Source: Hespellia sp.
GTDB taxonomy: Bacteria; Bacillota; Clostridia; Lachnospirales; Lachnospiraceae
Assembly (NCBI GenBank): GCA_028693555.1
Contig: JAQUVD010000025.1
Span: 1 to 58,920 of the forward strand
Reading direction: 5' to 3'
DNA: 58,920 bases
The notes beneath the pieces were generated by a model. The model had not been told where the DNA came from and searched no databases. It was given only the letters and a program-made list of their open reading frames with translations. The position numbers and the translations under genes were made by a program. Positions 32,090 through 41,761 of this stretch are shown here, piece by piece; within the stretch, counting starts at the first letter, position 1; each line of letters starts with the position of its first letter.

Positions 32090-33703
32090 ATGATGAAATT
32101 AGATGCAAATGTAATGAATCAGAAAGAGCAGTGGGAAGAAAAAGGGTTTCATCTCCCGGAGTATGACCGCGAGGAAATGAAGAAGAGCACCAAAGAAAAT
32201 CCATTCTGGGTTCACTTCGGAGCAGGAAATATCTTCCGTGCGTTTCAAGCAAATGCGGCGCAGACACTGCTTAACAATGGCACGTTAGATCGTGGAATTG
32301 TAGTAGTAGAAGGCTTCGACTATGAAATTGTAGAAAAGATGTATCGTGAAAAGGATAACTACTCCATCCTAGTGACATTAAAGGGGGATGGTTCTGTCGA
32401 AAAAACGGTGGTTGGAAGCATCGCAGAATCTTGTATTCTGGATTCCAAAAATGATATGGAATTTTCTCGATTAAAAGAAATTTTTTCAAAAGATTCTCTG
32501 CAGTTTGCCACATTTACGATCACAGAGAAAGGCTATAGTCTTGTAAATGGAAAGGGAGAGCTGCTCCAGGATGTGGCCGGGGATTATCAGAATGGACCAG
32601 AGAGCCCGGACAGTTACATGGGAAAGGTTGCCGCCCTTCTCTATACACGTTACTTAAACGGACAGAAACCAATCGCTATGGTCAGCACCGATAACTGTTC
32701 TCATAACGGAGACAAGCTCCACGCAGCAATGAATGCGTTTGCAGCCGCATGGTCAGAAAAAGGGCTGGCAGAGAAAGGCTTCGAAAGCTATATCAATGAT
32801 TCGAAAAAAGTATCCTTCCCTTGGACAATGATCGACAAAATCACACCGAGACCGGATGCTTCGGTAGAGGAGATTTTGAAAAAGGATGGCATAGAAGGGC
32901 TTGATCCTGTTATTACATCCAGAAATACGTATGTTGCACCATTTGTCAATGCAGAAGAGACGGAATATCTGGTGATCGAAGACGCATTTCCGAACGGGCG
33001 TCCGCAACTGGAAAAAGCCGGATTGATGTTCACGGATAAGGAAACGGTGGATAAAGTAGAGCGCATGAAGGTATGTACCTGCCTGAATCCGCTGCACACA
33101 GCACTCGCTGTATATGGCTGTCTTCTTGGATACGCGAAGATTTCAGAGGAAATGAAGGATGCCGAGCTGGCGAAACTCGTAGAAACAATCGGGTATAAAG
33201 AGGGACTTCCGGTAGTCATCAATCCGGGCGTGCTTGATCCGAAGGAGTTCATTGATACGGTACTTCAGGTTCGTATTCCGAATCCATTTATGCCGGATAC
33301 ACCACAGCGCATTGCAACGGATACTTCACAGAAGCTTGCAATCCGTTATGGGGAGACCATCAAAAACTATCAGGCAGCAGGAAAAGACCTTTCGGACTTG
33401 AAGCTGATTCCACTGGTGTTTGCAGGATGGCTGCGCTATTTGATGGGCGTGGATGATAATGGAGCAGCATTTGAATTAAGTTCGGACCCGTTGTTAGAGT
33501 CTGTGTGTCCGGTAGTTGCCGATGTGAAACTTGGCGAAGTATTTGATGCAAAAGAAGTGTTAAAACCTGTGCTTGGAAATGCAAAAATCTGGGGCGTGGA
33601 TTTGAATGAGGTCGGAATGGCTGAGCAGGTATGTGGATATTTTGAGGAACTGACTGCCGGATGCGGAGCAGTTCGCGCGACTTTGAAAAAATATACCGCT
33701 TAA
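32090..33703 (+). CDS. uxuB: D-fructuronate reductase (mannonate oxidoreductase)
   Basis: This 537-residue polyol dehydrogenase of the mannitol-dehydrogenase family reduces fructuronate to mannonate with NADH. It has HFGAGNIFRAFQANAAQ for nucleotide binding, FPWTMIDKITPRPD, and the catalytic lysine region with CLNPLHTALAVYGCLLGY. The gene starts 13 bases after uxuA; GAAGGAGG lies before ATG 32090. Its neighbours uxuA and uxaC support fructuronate over mannitol as substrate. Confidence 0.93.
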   Translation: MMKLDANVMNQKEQWEEKGFHLPEYDREEMKKSTKENPFWVHFGAGNIFRAFQANAAQTLLNNGTLDRGIVVVEGFDYEIVEKMYREKDNYSILVTLKGDGSVEKTVVGSIAESCILDSKNDMEFSRLKEIFSKDSLQFATFTITEKGYSLVNGKGELLQDVAGDYQNGPESPDSYMGKVAALLYTRYLNGQKPIAMVSTDNCSHNGDKLHAAMNAFAAAWSEKGLAEKGFESYINDSKKVSFPWTMIDKITPRPDASVEEILKKDGIEGLDPVITSRNTYVAPFVNAEETEYLVIEDAFPNGRPQLEKAGLMFTDKETVDKVERMKVCTCLNPLHTALAVYGCLLGYAKISEEMKDAELAKLVETIGYKEGLPVVINPGVLDPKEFIDTVLQVRIPNPFMPDTPQRIATDTSQKLAIRYGETIKNYQAAGKDLSDLKLIPLVFAGWLRYLMGVDDNGAAFELSSDPLLESVCPVVADVKLGEVFDAKEVLKPVLGNAKIWGVDLNEVGMAEQVCGYFEELTAGCGAVRATLKKYTA

Positions 33704-33730
33704 GATGCATTGCAGAGAAGGAGCAAATAG

Positions 33731-35137
33731 ATGAAAAAATTTATGGATGATGATTTTTTACTGGAAACAGAGACCGCAAAACATTTATATCACGATTATG
33801 CGAAAAAACAGCCAATTATTGATTACCACTGTCACTTGAATCCGCAGGAAATTTATGAAGATGTATCATATGACAATATCACACAGGTATGGCTTGGCGG
33901 AGATCATTACAAATGGCGCCAGATGCGCTCTAACGGTGTCGAGGAGCGCTATATTACCGGAGATGCATCAGACCGTGAGAAGTTCCAGAAGTGGGCTGAG
34001 ACTTTGGAAATGGCGATTGGAAATCCGCTGTATCACTGGAGTCATCTGGAATTAAAAAAATATTTTGGATATGAGGGACATCTAAGCAGTGAGACCGCAG
34101 AAGAGGTCTGGAATCTGTGTAATGAGAAGCTGAGAAACGGGCTGACAGCACGCGAGATCATCCGAATGTCAAATGTAGATGTAGTCTGCACCACAGATGA
34201 TCCGATTGATTCTCTGGAGTGGCATAGGAAGCTTGCCGAGGAAAATCATAATGGAAATTTTGCGACAAAGGTTCATCCAACCTGGAGACCAGATAAAGCG
34301 ATGAATATCGAGAAGCCGGATTATCTGGAGTATCTTTTGAAGCTGGAAAAGGTGAGCAACATCAAGATCAACAGTTTTGAGAAACTGGTTAAGGCACTGA
34401 AAGTGAGAATGGATTACTTCCATGAGAATGGATGTACTGTGGCAGATCATGGCCTGGAATATATTATGTACGAACCGGCAACACCGGAAGAAGTCGAGGC
34501 AGTATTTGCAAAGCGCCTTTTAGGCAGTGAATTAAACACAAAGGAGATGCGCCAATTCAAGACTGCCTTTATGGTGGAGCTTGGAAGACAGGCATCCGGG
34601 AAAAACTGGGTCATGCAGCTTCACTATGGTGTGCAGCGCGATCTGAACAAAAAGGTATTTTGTGAATTAGGTGCAGATGCCGGGATTGATGCTATCAATA
34701 ATTACGCACCTGCGATGGAGATGGGACAGTACTTGAACGCACTCGCAGTCACAGACGAATTACCAAAGACGATTCTGTACTCACTCAATCCAAATGACAA
34801 TGCGGCAATTGGAACGGTTATGGGATGCTTTCAGGACAGCACTGCAATCGGGAAAATTCAGCACGGCAGCGCATGGTGGTTTAATGACCACAAGACAGGG
34901 ATGACTGAGCAGATGACTTCACTTGCAAGCCTTGGACTGCTTGGGAATTTCGTTGGGATGCTGACGGACTCGAGAAGCTTTTTATCTTACACCAGACATG
35001 AATATTTTCGACGGATCATGTGCAATCTGATTGGTGGCTGGGTAGAGAACGGGGAATATCCTGCGGATGAAAAAGTGCTACAGAAAATCGTGGAAGGAAT
35101 TTCTTATAAGAACGCAAAAAGATATTTTGAATTTTAG
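33731..35137 (+). CDS. uxaC: Glucuronate isomerase
   Basis: UxaC converts glucuronate to fructuronate (and galacturonate to tagaturonate). The 468-residue amidohydrolase-fold protein shows PIIDYHCHLNPQEIYED, TTDDPIDSLEWHRKL, VHPTWRPDKAM, LHYGVQRDLNKK and FVGMLTDSRSFLSYTRHEYFRR, all standard. AGAAGGAG precedes the start. No uxaA or uxaB is present, so only the glucuronate branch is complete here. Confidence 0.95.
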   Translation: MKKFMDDDFLLETETAKHLYHDYAKKQPIIDYHCHLNPQEIYEDVSYDNITQVWLGGDHYKWRQMRSNGVEERYITGDASDREKFQKWAETLEMAIGNPLYHWSHLELKKYFGYEGHLSSETAEEVWNLCNEKLRNGLTAREIIRMSNVDVVCTTDDPIDSLEWHRKLAEENHNGNFATKVHPTWRPDKAMNIEKPDYLEYLLKLEKVSNIKINSFEKLVKALKVRMDYFHENGCTVADHGLEYIMYEPATPEEVEAVFAKRLLGSELNTKEMRQFKTAFMVELGRQASGKNWVMQLHYGVQRDLNKKVFCELGADAGIDAINNYAPAMEMGQYLNALAVTDELPKTILYSLNPNDNAAIGTVMGCFQDSTAIGKIQHGSAWWFNDHKTGMTEQMTSLASLGLLGNFVGMLTDSRSFLSYTRHEYFRRIMCNLIGGWVENGEYPADEKVLQKIVEGISYKNAKRYFEF

Positions 35138-35203
35138 AAGTATTTTGTGGATTTGTTGCCCGGAGATATTTGGGAGAAAGGAAATCATCCAATTACTATC
35201 TGA

Positions 35204-37576
35204 ATGAATTGGATTCAATGTGAGAAAATGAAGAAAAATGTGGTAGAGAATCAAAATATTCAAAATGGCTACATTCCAGCTCCGTATGAGCTGGAAGAGG
35301 GTGAGAAAATAACGGATTTTTACATGGAACCTGTTTATTTTCATAACGAAAACGGACCAACCATCGGTGTGACAACCTGTGGTGTAATCGTGAAAGATGG
35401 ATTGTATTTTAAGGATATGGATAACAGCAAAGAACTGTCTCCGTATAAGGACTGGCGTCTGGATGACGAGACGCGTGCAAAAGATATGGTGCAACATATG
35501 AACCTTGCACAGCAGGCGGGGTTTGTGCTGAATACTTTATGGAATACACCAGTGGCGCCAACGCAGGCAGAGGCTGTCGACGAGAATGGAAATCTTATGG
35601 TGGAGAAGATCTACAAACGTCATGATCCGGATGAAGTTCTTCCACCGAGTATCCTTCCGGGTGTTAATATGCAGATTGATGATGACGATGTCTTGGTTAA
35701 AAAAGTGACAGGCGGCGTATATCGCGGTGACATGAGAGTGGAAGCGGGAATGAGTGCGCTCTATCACAATGTCGGAACGCAGATGATTGAATATGAAGCC
35801 TGTCAGGGTGGTGTCGCGATTCCGTATTCGCTTCACACGAACCCAATCAATATCGGTTATCCGGATTCTCTGGGAATCGGGGCAGCGGTTATGGGGGATG
35901 GAGATTTTGAACTGGTCTATAACATGGCGGATACAGACCGCAAAATGATGAAGGCAGCAGGACAGAATATCATGTATGGTCCGCAGGTTGACATTGCCAC
36001 TGATCCAAGATGGCCTAGAATTAGTGGAACCTATGGTGAGTGTACAGATATCACCTCCGGAATTGTAAAAGAGCTTGTACGGGGATATCAGAATGGGTCA
36101 GGAGAGTTGAACGAAGGTTCCGTTGTATTGACTGTAAAGCATTTTCCGGGAGATGGTCCCTCAGAAAACGGATTTGAACCACATATGCCAATTGGCCAGT
36201 GGCGTTTATATCCAACGGAAGGCTCAATGGAGAAATATCATCTGCCACCATTTCAGGCGGCGTTTGATGCAAATGCTTCCTCTATCATGCCGGACTATTC
36301 ACGTGTGACAAAAGACGGGCGCAGTGTGCCTCAGACATATCGCGGGAAACTGACTTCAGATGAAGAAGTGCCGTCTGTTTACTCAAAAGGTCTGATTACA
36401 GATTTGGCTCGTGAGGAAATGGGCTTTAAAGGTTATGTAAATTCTGATTCGGGAGTCACGACGCTTCAGATATACGGCGTGGAGAACTTGACGGTCCCAC
36501 AGCGCTATGCTAAGGCGATTTCTGCAGGAACAGATGTTATCGGAGGTAACTCAGATTCGGAAAATATTGTGAAAGCAGTGGAGGATGGTGATTTACCGAA
36601 GGCGGATCTCGACCGGGCAAACTATGATCGTCTACTGAGTTTATTTAAGACGAAGAGAGTGGATAATCCGTATCTGGACCCGAAGCATGCCGATCAGGTT
36701 CGTGAGGATAATTTTGAAAGTGCAAAAAAACAGGCATATATCGCAAATCAGAAATCGGTTGTCCTTGCCAAAAACCACGGAAATGTATTACCGATGAAAA
36801 AAGGAAAAAAGGTATATATTGAGTCCTTTAAAGGGATTGATACCGCAGTGGCAATCATAGCGCAGGCGATGGGTGCGGGAGCCGCTCCGGCAGAAGAAGC
36901 AGGGGCATTTCGCAGTCAATTGCAGGCATTGTTTGAGGCGAAAGGTTATGTCATCTGTGATACACCGGAAGAGGCAGATTATGCATATCTGCATGTGTGG
37001 CCGACCAGCAATGGTATGGTGTTCTATCAGTTCGCGATGCCGGTCATTGAATTTGTAGATCACTTTATGGCAGAAGAACGAGAAACAAACCAGAGCCAGA
37101 AAAAGACCGGAAAGAAAGTTCCGGTTACAACCTTGAAGGACGTGGCGAGAATTAAAGAAATTTCAGAAAAGGTTCACGCACATGGCGGAAAAGTTATTGC
37201 AACATGTGTGGTCAATAACCCTTGGATTCTTACCGAATTAGAACCGTACTGTGATGGTCTTACCTTCCAGTATACCGTAAGTCCGGTTGCACTGGACAAT
37301 GCGCTCAACGCGCAGTTAGATGTACTTTCCGGTGAATATAATCCAACCGGTAAGATGAGTCTGACCATGGTTTCCTGCCCAGAAGTCATAGCAATTACGG
37401 AAAAGGAAATCGACGGAGTGATAAGAGAGGTATGCGCGGCACCGAATGATGTTCCGGGATATGATAAGGATCAGTATATTGATCCGGCGATTCTTGCGAA
37501 GGTCAGGGGCGGAAGTTATGCGTATTGTGATGAAGACGGTCATTACTATCGTGCAGGATTTGGGTTGAGATATTGA
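35204..37576 (+). CDS. Glycoside hydrolase family 3 enzyme, cytoplasmic
   Basis: This roughly 790-residue protein has a GH3 catalytic barrel with VVLTVKHFPGDGPSENGFEP and the nucleophile region GFKGYVNSDSGVTTLQIYG, followed by the alpha/beta sandwich domain (SAKKQAYIANQKSVVLAKNHGNVLPMKKG). No signal peptide is seen, so it works on imported oligosaccharides. Family members remove terminal beta-linked glucose, xylose or other sugars. Its place between uxaC and kdgK suggests a substrate that carries glucuronic acid, but this is inference. The start codon is uncertain: ATG 35204 and ATG 35228 both lack a well-spaced ribosome site. Confidence 0.85.
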   Translation: MNWIQCEKMKKNVVENQNIQNGYIPAPYELEEGEKITDFYMEPVYFHNENGPTIGVTTCGVIVKDGLYFKDMDNSKELSPYKDWRLDDETRAKDMVQHMNLAQQAGFVLNTLWNTPVAPTQAEAVDENGNLMVEKIYKRHDPDEVLPPSILPGVNMQIDDDDVLVKKVTGGVYRGDMRVEAGMSALYHNVGTQMIEYEACQGGVAIPYSLHTNPINIGYPDSLGIGAAVMGDGDFELVYNMADTDRKMMKAAGQNIMYGPQVDIATDPRWPRISGTYGECTDITSGIVKELVRGYQNGSGELNEGSVVLTVKHFPGDGPSENGFEPHMPIGQWRLYPTEGSMEKYHLPPFQAAFDANASSIMPDYSRVTKDGRSVPQTYRGKLTSDEEVPSVYSKGLITDLAREEMGFKGYVNSDSGVTTLQIYGVENLTVPQRYAKAISAGTDVIGGNSDSENIVKAVEDGDLPKADLDRANYDRLLSLFKTKRVDNPYLDPKHADQVREDNFESAKKQAYIANQKSVVLAKNHGNVLPMKKGKKVYIESFKGIDTAVAIIAQAMGAGAAPAEEAGAFRSQLQALFEAKGYVICDTPEEADYAYLHVWPTSNGMVFYQFAMPVIEFVDHFMAEERETNQSQKKTGKKVPVTTLKDVARIKEISEKVHAHGGKVIATCVVNNPWILTELEPYCDGLTFQYTVSPVALDNALNAQLDVLSGEYNPTGKMSLTMVSCPEVIAITEKEIDGVIREVCAAPNDVPGYDKDQYIDPAILAKVRGGSYAYCDEDGHYYRAGFGLRY

Positions 37577-37617
37577 GAAAGCTAGTCCCATAATGCAGAA
37601 GCGTAAAGGAGAAAACT

Positions 37618-38640
37618 ATGAAGAAAGTATTTGATTTGCTGTCACTTGGTGAGATTTTACTAAGATTATCCCCACCGAACAATGAGCGAATTGTGCGTGG
37701 TGATACATTCGAAAAGCAAGTGGGCGGCGCGGAGTTGAATGTGGTATCCGGGGTATCGCTGCTCGGTCTGCGCACAGGAATCATTTCCAAAATTCCATCA
37801 AGTAATATTGGGATTTTTGCAAAGAATAAGGTGCGTTTTATCGGTGTGAGTGATGATTATCTGGCGTATGATGATGAGAGAGATGCAAGGCTTGGAATCT
37901 ATTATTATGAAAATGGTGCATATCCGAGAAAGCCGGGAGTGGTCTATGACCGCATGCATAGTTCGATCAACAAGATTGACATTTCCGATTTCCCGGAATC
38001 GATTTTTGGGTCAACACGATGTTTTCATACATCTGGGATTACATTGGCACTTGGCGAGCAGTGCCGTAAGACCGGAATCGAGATGATAAAGAGATTCAAA
38101 GCGGCGGGAGCAATTATTTCCTTTGATGTAAATTTCCGTCTGAATTTGTGGAGCGGAGAGGAAGCAAAGGAATGTATCGAGCAGATCCTTCCATATGTCG
38201 ATATTTTCTTCTGTTCTGAGGATACAGCGAGACTGACTTTTGGCAAAGAGGGAAATGTGCAGGAGATCATGAAGAGCTTTGCGGCGGATTATCCAATTTC
38301 CGTAATCGCATCAACGCAGCGAACGGTGCACAGCCCGAAGGTGCATAGTTTCGGGTCTGTTATCTATGATTGCAAGGCGGATCAATTCTATGAAGAGGAG
38401 CCTTACCGTAATATTGAGGTTGTGGATCGGATCGGAAGCGGGGACGCATATGTATCCGGCGTGCTGTATGGACTGCTGGCAGAACATGGTGGCTGTAAGA
38501 AGGCACTGCGCTATGGAAATGCAAGCAGTGCTGTGAAGAATACAATTCCGGGAGATATGCCGTCACTTGGATTAAAAGAAATAGAAAATATTATTCGCGA
38601 TCATGAAAATACAGGGGCTCAGATGGAAATGAATCGCTGA
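37618..38640 (+). CDS. kdgK: 2-keto-3-deoxygluconate kinase (PfkB family)
   Basis: This 340-residue ribokinase-fold protein phosphorylates KDG to KDPG. It has LLSLGEILLRLSPP, the GGAELNVVSGVSLLG sugar-binding motif, FDVNFRLNLWSGEEA, and the PfkB signature VVDRIGSGDAYVSGVLYGL with the catalytic Asp. AAAGGAG precedes the start. It is the last gene of the uxuA operon and works with kdgA, which lies across the convergent kdgR gene. An ACAGGGG/CCCCTGT pair at the 3' end (38611-38652) may form a loose terminator. Confidence 0.92.
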   Translation: MKKVFDLLSLGEILLRLSPPNNERIVRGDTFEKQVGGAELNVVSGVSLLGLRTGIISKIPSSNIGIFAKNKVRFIGVSDDYLAYDDERDARLGIYYYENGAYPRKPGVVYDRMHSSINKIDISDFPESIFGSTRCFHTSGITLALGEQCRKTGIEMIKRFKAAGAIISFDVNFRLNLWSGEEAKECIEQILPYVDIFFCSEDTARLTFGKEGNVQEIMKSFAADYPISVIASTQRTVHSPKVHSFGSVIYDCKADQFYEEEPYRNIEVVDRIGSGDAYVSGVLYGLLAEHGGCKKALRYGNASSAVKNTIPGDMPSLGLKEIENIIRDHENTGAQMEMNR

Positions 38641-38653
38641 ACCGTCCCCTGTC

Positions 38654-39430
38654 TTAATTCCATTCCGCTTCTAATTTTTTCTGTGTTTCGAGTACCGCGA
38701 CTGCCAGCTCAGAAATTCGTTCATCGGACATACGATTGACCGGAGCGGAGATACTAAATGCATACTTAGGCTTGCCCTTGTAATCTTTGATGCAGGCGGC
38801 GATACAGCGGACACCCAATTCGTTTTCTTCATCGTCAAGCGCATAGCCCTGCTTACGAACCTGTGATAAACGTTCTTGAAGTGCCTGATAATCTGTGATG
38901 GTGTGTTCTGTCAGCTTCTGGATTTCACTTTTGTCCCAGATTGCTTTGGCGTCGGCTGGGGACATTTCCGCAAGGAGTGCCTTGCCGACACCTGAGCAGT
39001 AAAGAGGAATGCTCTTACCGACCTTAGATACCAGCCGTACCGAATTCGTGTAGGATTCGACTTTATCAATATAGACGGCTTTTAGTCCGTCAACCTGAAC
39101 GAGATGAACGGTTTCGCCACATTTTGCAACAAGTTCTTTTAAATGTGGTCTTGCGATATCTACGATATCGTTCTGAGTCAGCAACTGATTTGCCAGATCC
39201 CAAATCTTAAAGGTCAGACTGTATTTGGCGGTCTCTGGATTCTGTTTGACATAGCCCATGTAGATGAGCGAGTTCAGAATGCGGTGTACCGTACTTTTGT
39301 TCAGCCCCAGTGTGCCGGACAAGTCCATCAGGCCAATCGGTCCGGAGGATGCCAGCACTTCCATGGTCTGGAAAAGGCGGTCAGCGACCTGAATCGGATT
39401 CTTTTCGAGTGCTTCTAATTTATGTTCCAT
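38654..39430 (-). CDS. kdgR: IclR-family regulator, KdgR-like
   Basis: This 258-residue protein has an N-terminal winged helix (PIGLMDLSGTLGLNKSTVHRILNSLIYMGYV) and a C-terminal IclR effector domain with PLYCSGVGKALLAEM and GVRCIAACI. KdgR proteins sense KDG or KDPG. The gene is divergent from kdgA with overlapping promoters, so it likely controls kdgA and itself. I chose the ATG at 39430 because AAGGG lies upstream; an in-frame ATG at 39448 overlaps that site. The name is by context; no binding data can be seen. Confidence 0.82.
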   Translation of the reverse strand: MEHKLEALEKNPIQVADRLFQTMEVLASSGPIGLMDLSGTLGLNKSTVHRILNSLIYMGYVKQNPETAKYSLTFKIWDLANQLLTQNDIVDIARPHLKELVAKCGETVHLVQVDGLKAVYIDKVESYTNSVRLVSKVGKSIPLYCSGVGKALLAEMSPADAKAIWDKSEIQKLTEHTITDYQALQERLSQVRKQGYALDDEENELGVRCIAACIKDYKGKPKYAFSISAPVNRMSDERISELAVAVLETQKKLEAEWN

Positions 39431-39495
39431 AAAATGTTGTCCCTTCATGATAGAAAATGTATTTCTGGTAAAATCATATTTTTTTGTATTATGCA

Positions 39496-39532
39496 TTGAC
39501 TTTATTGTACAAATGCGTATAATAAAAGTCAA
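39496..39532. promoter_or_regulatory. Face-to-face overlapping promoters of kdgA and kdgR
   Basis: Plus strand: TTGACT (39496-39501), 16 bp, TATAAT (39518-39523), toward kdgA. Minus strand: TTGACT (39532-39527), 17 bp, TACAAT (39509-39504), toward kdgR. Each promoter's -10 box lies inside the other's spacer, and the whole stretch is nearly an inverted repeat. Polymerase cannot occupy both at once. Confidence 0.75.
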
Positions 39533-39554
39533 GAGTTTCACATAATAAAACATA

Positions 39555-39571
39555 GTTTCATAATATGAAAC
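39555..39571. promoter_or_regulatory. Probable KdgR operator before kdgA
   Basis: GTTTCATAATATGAAAC is a perfect 17-bp palindrome with a single central base, about 30 bases downstream of the kdgA -10 box. A related half-site GTTTCACATAAT lies at 39535-39546. Palindromes of this type, with TTTCA/TGAAA arms, are typical of IclR/KdgR binding. Confidence 0.7.
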
Positions 39572-39590
39572 ACAAAACGGAGGAAGAAAG

Positions 39591-40229
39591 ATGAATACAG
39601 TTTTAGAACAATTTGGAAAAATTGGAATTATCCCAGTCGTAGTATTAGATGATGTGAAGGATGCACTGCCACTTGGCAAGGCACTGATTGAGGGAGGACT
39701 TCCATGCGCGGAAGTAACATTCCGTACAGATGCAGCAGAAGAATCCATTCGTCAGATGTCAGAAGCTTATCCAGATCTTTTAGTTGGAGCAGGAACAGTT
39801 CTTACAACAGAGCAGGTTGACCGTGCAGTCGCAGCCGGAGCAAAATTCATCGTAAGCCCGGGACTGAATCCAACCACAGTAAAATATTGTCAGGAGAAAG
39901 GCATTCCGGTCTGCCCTGGAGTTGTCACACCAGGCGAGATTGAGAAAGCGTTAGAGTTGGGGTTAGATGTCGTGAAATTTTTCCCTGCTGAGCCATCAGG
40001 CGGACTGCCTATGATCAAAGCGATGTGTGCAGCTTACACGAAGCTAAAGGTAATGCCAACTGGTGGAATCAATGCAAAGAATGTTGTAGATTACTTGAAA
40101 TGCGATAAGATCCTTGCATGTGGCGGAAGCTGGATGGTAAAGGGTGATATGATTGCAGCCGGAGAATTTGACAAGATTACAGAGCTGTGTAAAGAAGCAG
40201 CAGAAATTGTAAAGAACGCAAGAGCATAG
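39591..40229 (+). CDS. kdgA: KDPG/KHG aldolase
   Basis: KdgA splits KDPG into pyruvate and glyceraldehyde 3-phosphate. The 212-residue TIM-barrel protein has the catalytic Glu in CAEVTFRTDAAEESIR, the phosphate/pyruvate motif GAGTVLTTEQ, and the Schiff-base lysine in DVVKFFPAEPSGGLPMIKA. CGGAGGAAG precedes the start. It serves both the glucuronate genes upstream and the unsaturated-uronate genes downstream, where the two routes meet. Confidence 0.95.
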   Translation: MNTVLEQFGKIGIIPVVVLDDVKDALPLGKALIEGGLPCAEVTFRTDAAEESIRQMSEAYPDLLVGAGTVLTTEQVDRAVAAGAKFIVSPGLNPTTVKYCQEKGIPVCPGVVTPGEIEKALELGLDVVKFFPAEPSGGLPMIKAMCAAYTKLKVMPTGGINAKNVVDYLKCDKILACGGSWMVKGDMIAAGEFDKITELCKEAAEIVKNARA

Positions 40230-40246
40230 ATTAAAAAGTCTCTTAT

Positions 40247-40291
40247 AAAAAATCGCCAGTTCCGGCAAAATGCCGGTTTTGGCGATTTTTT
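40247..40291 (+). terminator. Terminator after kdgA
   Basis: AAAAATCGCCA and TGGCGATTTTT form the outer stem, CCGGC/GCCGG the inner stem, and a run of six T follows. kdgA is thus a single-gene transcript. Confidence 0.85.
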
Positions 40292-40426
40292 GACTCTTCC
40301 TAGAAAAACAGGAAATATTTTCATATCGCTTAAGAGGATATGTAAGTCATAATGTCAATAGACGATATAAACATTGCGTGCTAAACTAATCATATCAGTG
40401 ATACGAACAGAAGGAGGAACAATCAG

Positions 40427-41713
40427 ATGGACAAGAAAGAATATCAATGCTATGTCAGTATTCTTCGACAGGAGCTGATTCCTGCACTGGGATGTACGGA
40501 GCCGATTGCAATTGCACTCGCGGCAGCAAAGGCAAAAGAGGTATTGGGTACATTTCCAGATCAATTAAACATGGTATGCAGTGGAAATATTATAAAAAAT
40601 GTAAAAGGTGTAACAGTGCCGAATTCTGGTGGACTAAAGGGAATCGAAATTGCAGCCACACTTGGATGTGTCGGTGGAAATTCTGAGGAAGTATTGAACG
40701 TGCTTGGCAATATCACGGATGAGCAGAGAGAGACGTCATACCGACTCGTGGAAGAGGGTTTTTGTACCTGCCAGTTAAAAGAAAATGTGGAGAATCTTTA
40801 CATTGTCGCAAGGGCAGTAAAGGGAGAACATTTCGCAGAAGTTACGATTATCGATCATCACAATCAGATTACAAAAATTGTGAAGGATGATGAGATTTTA
40901 TTTAAAAAAAATTTAGAGAAAAAAGAAGAGATTGACAAGGCTGTTTTATCAGTGGATGGAATTATTGAATTTGCCAATACGGTAAAGATGGAAGATGTGA
41001 AAGAAGTCTTAGAACGCCAGCTTAATTATAACACTGCGATTTCTCGAAGAGGCTTGGAGCGTGAATATGGTGCGCAGGTTGGAAGAACATTACTGGAATG
41101 CTACGATCCAAATGATGTCAAAGTCAGAGCCCGTGCAGTAGCAGCGGCAGGTTCTGATGCAAGAATGGGTGGCTGTGCACTTCCGGTTATCATCAATTCC
41201 GGCAGCGGTAATCAGGGAATGACAGCATCCCTTCCGGTTCTTGAATATGCGAAAGAGTGGAAGGTTTCAGAGGAACTGTTATATCGTTCTTTATGTGTAA
41301 GTAATTTGATTGCGTTAGAGCAAAAGAAATACATTGGTTCCCTGTCGGCTTATTGTGGCGCAGTATGCGCAGCGTGTGGGGCAGGAGCGGCAATTACTTA
41401 TATGAAAGGCGGAGACCTTCACGCAATTGAATCAACAATCACGAATACAATTGGAAATGTAGGGGGAATTGTCTGCGATGGTGCGAAAGCATCCTGTGCA
41501 GCAAAAATAGCATCGGCAGTTGATGCGGCAATTTTAGGTCATAACATGGCAATGAAAGGACGTTCCTTCCAAGCTGGCGAAGGACTGATTCAGGACAACG
41601 CGCAGGATACCATTAAAGCATTTGGTATTGTCGGAAAAGAAGGAATGAAACAGACAGACATTGAAGTGTTGAATCTAATGATAGGAAATACGGATTTAGA
41701 GGCATGTCCGTAA
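40427..41713 (+). CDS. cyuA: L-cysteine desulfidase (CyuA/YhaM, UPF0597 family)
   Basis: The 428-residue protein converts L-cysteine to pyruvate, ammonia and sulfide. It opens LIPALGCTEPIAIALAAAKA, has VCSGNIIKNVKGVTVPNSGG, DARMGGCALPVIINSGSGNQG, SAYCGAVCAACGAGAA and GNVGGIVCDGAKASCAAK. The conserved cysteines in these motifs hold a [4Fe-4S] cluster, as in L-serine dehydratases, to which the family is related. AGAAGGAGG precedes the start. It is followed at 48 bases by a dipeptidase gene, probably in one transcript. Confidence 0.88.
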   Translation: MDKKEYQCYVSILRQELIPALGCTEPIAIALAAAKAKEVLGTFPDQLNMVCSGNIIKNVKGVTVPNSGGLKGIEIAATLGCVGGNSEEVLNVLGNITDEQRETSYRLVEEGFCTCQLKENVENLYIVARAVKGEHFAEVTIIDHHNQITKIVKDDEILFKKNLEKKEEIDKAVLSVDGIIEFANTVKMEDVKEVLERQLNYNTAISRRGLEREYGAQVGRTLLECYDPNDVKVRARAVAAAGSDARMGGCALPVIINSGSGNQGMTASLPVLEYAKEWKVSEELLYRSLCVSNLIALEQKKYIGSLSAYCGAVCAACGAGAAITYMKGGDLHAIESTITNTIGNVGGIVCDGAKASCAAKIASAVDAAILGHNMAMKGRSFQAGEGLIQDNAQDTIKAFGIVGKEGMKQTDIEVLNLMIGNTDLEACP

Positions 41714-41761
41714 AGCAAGTCTTATAAACACGAATTTGAATTCATGAAATAGGAGTAAATG

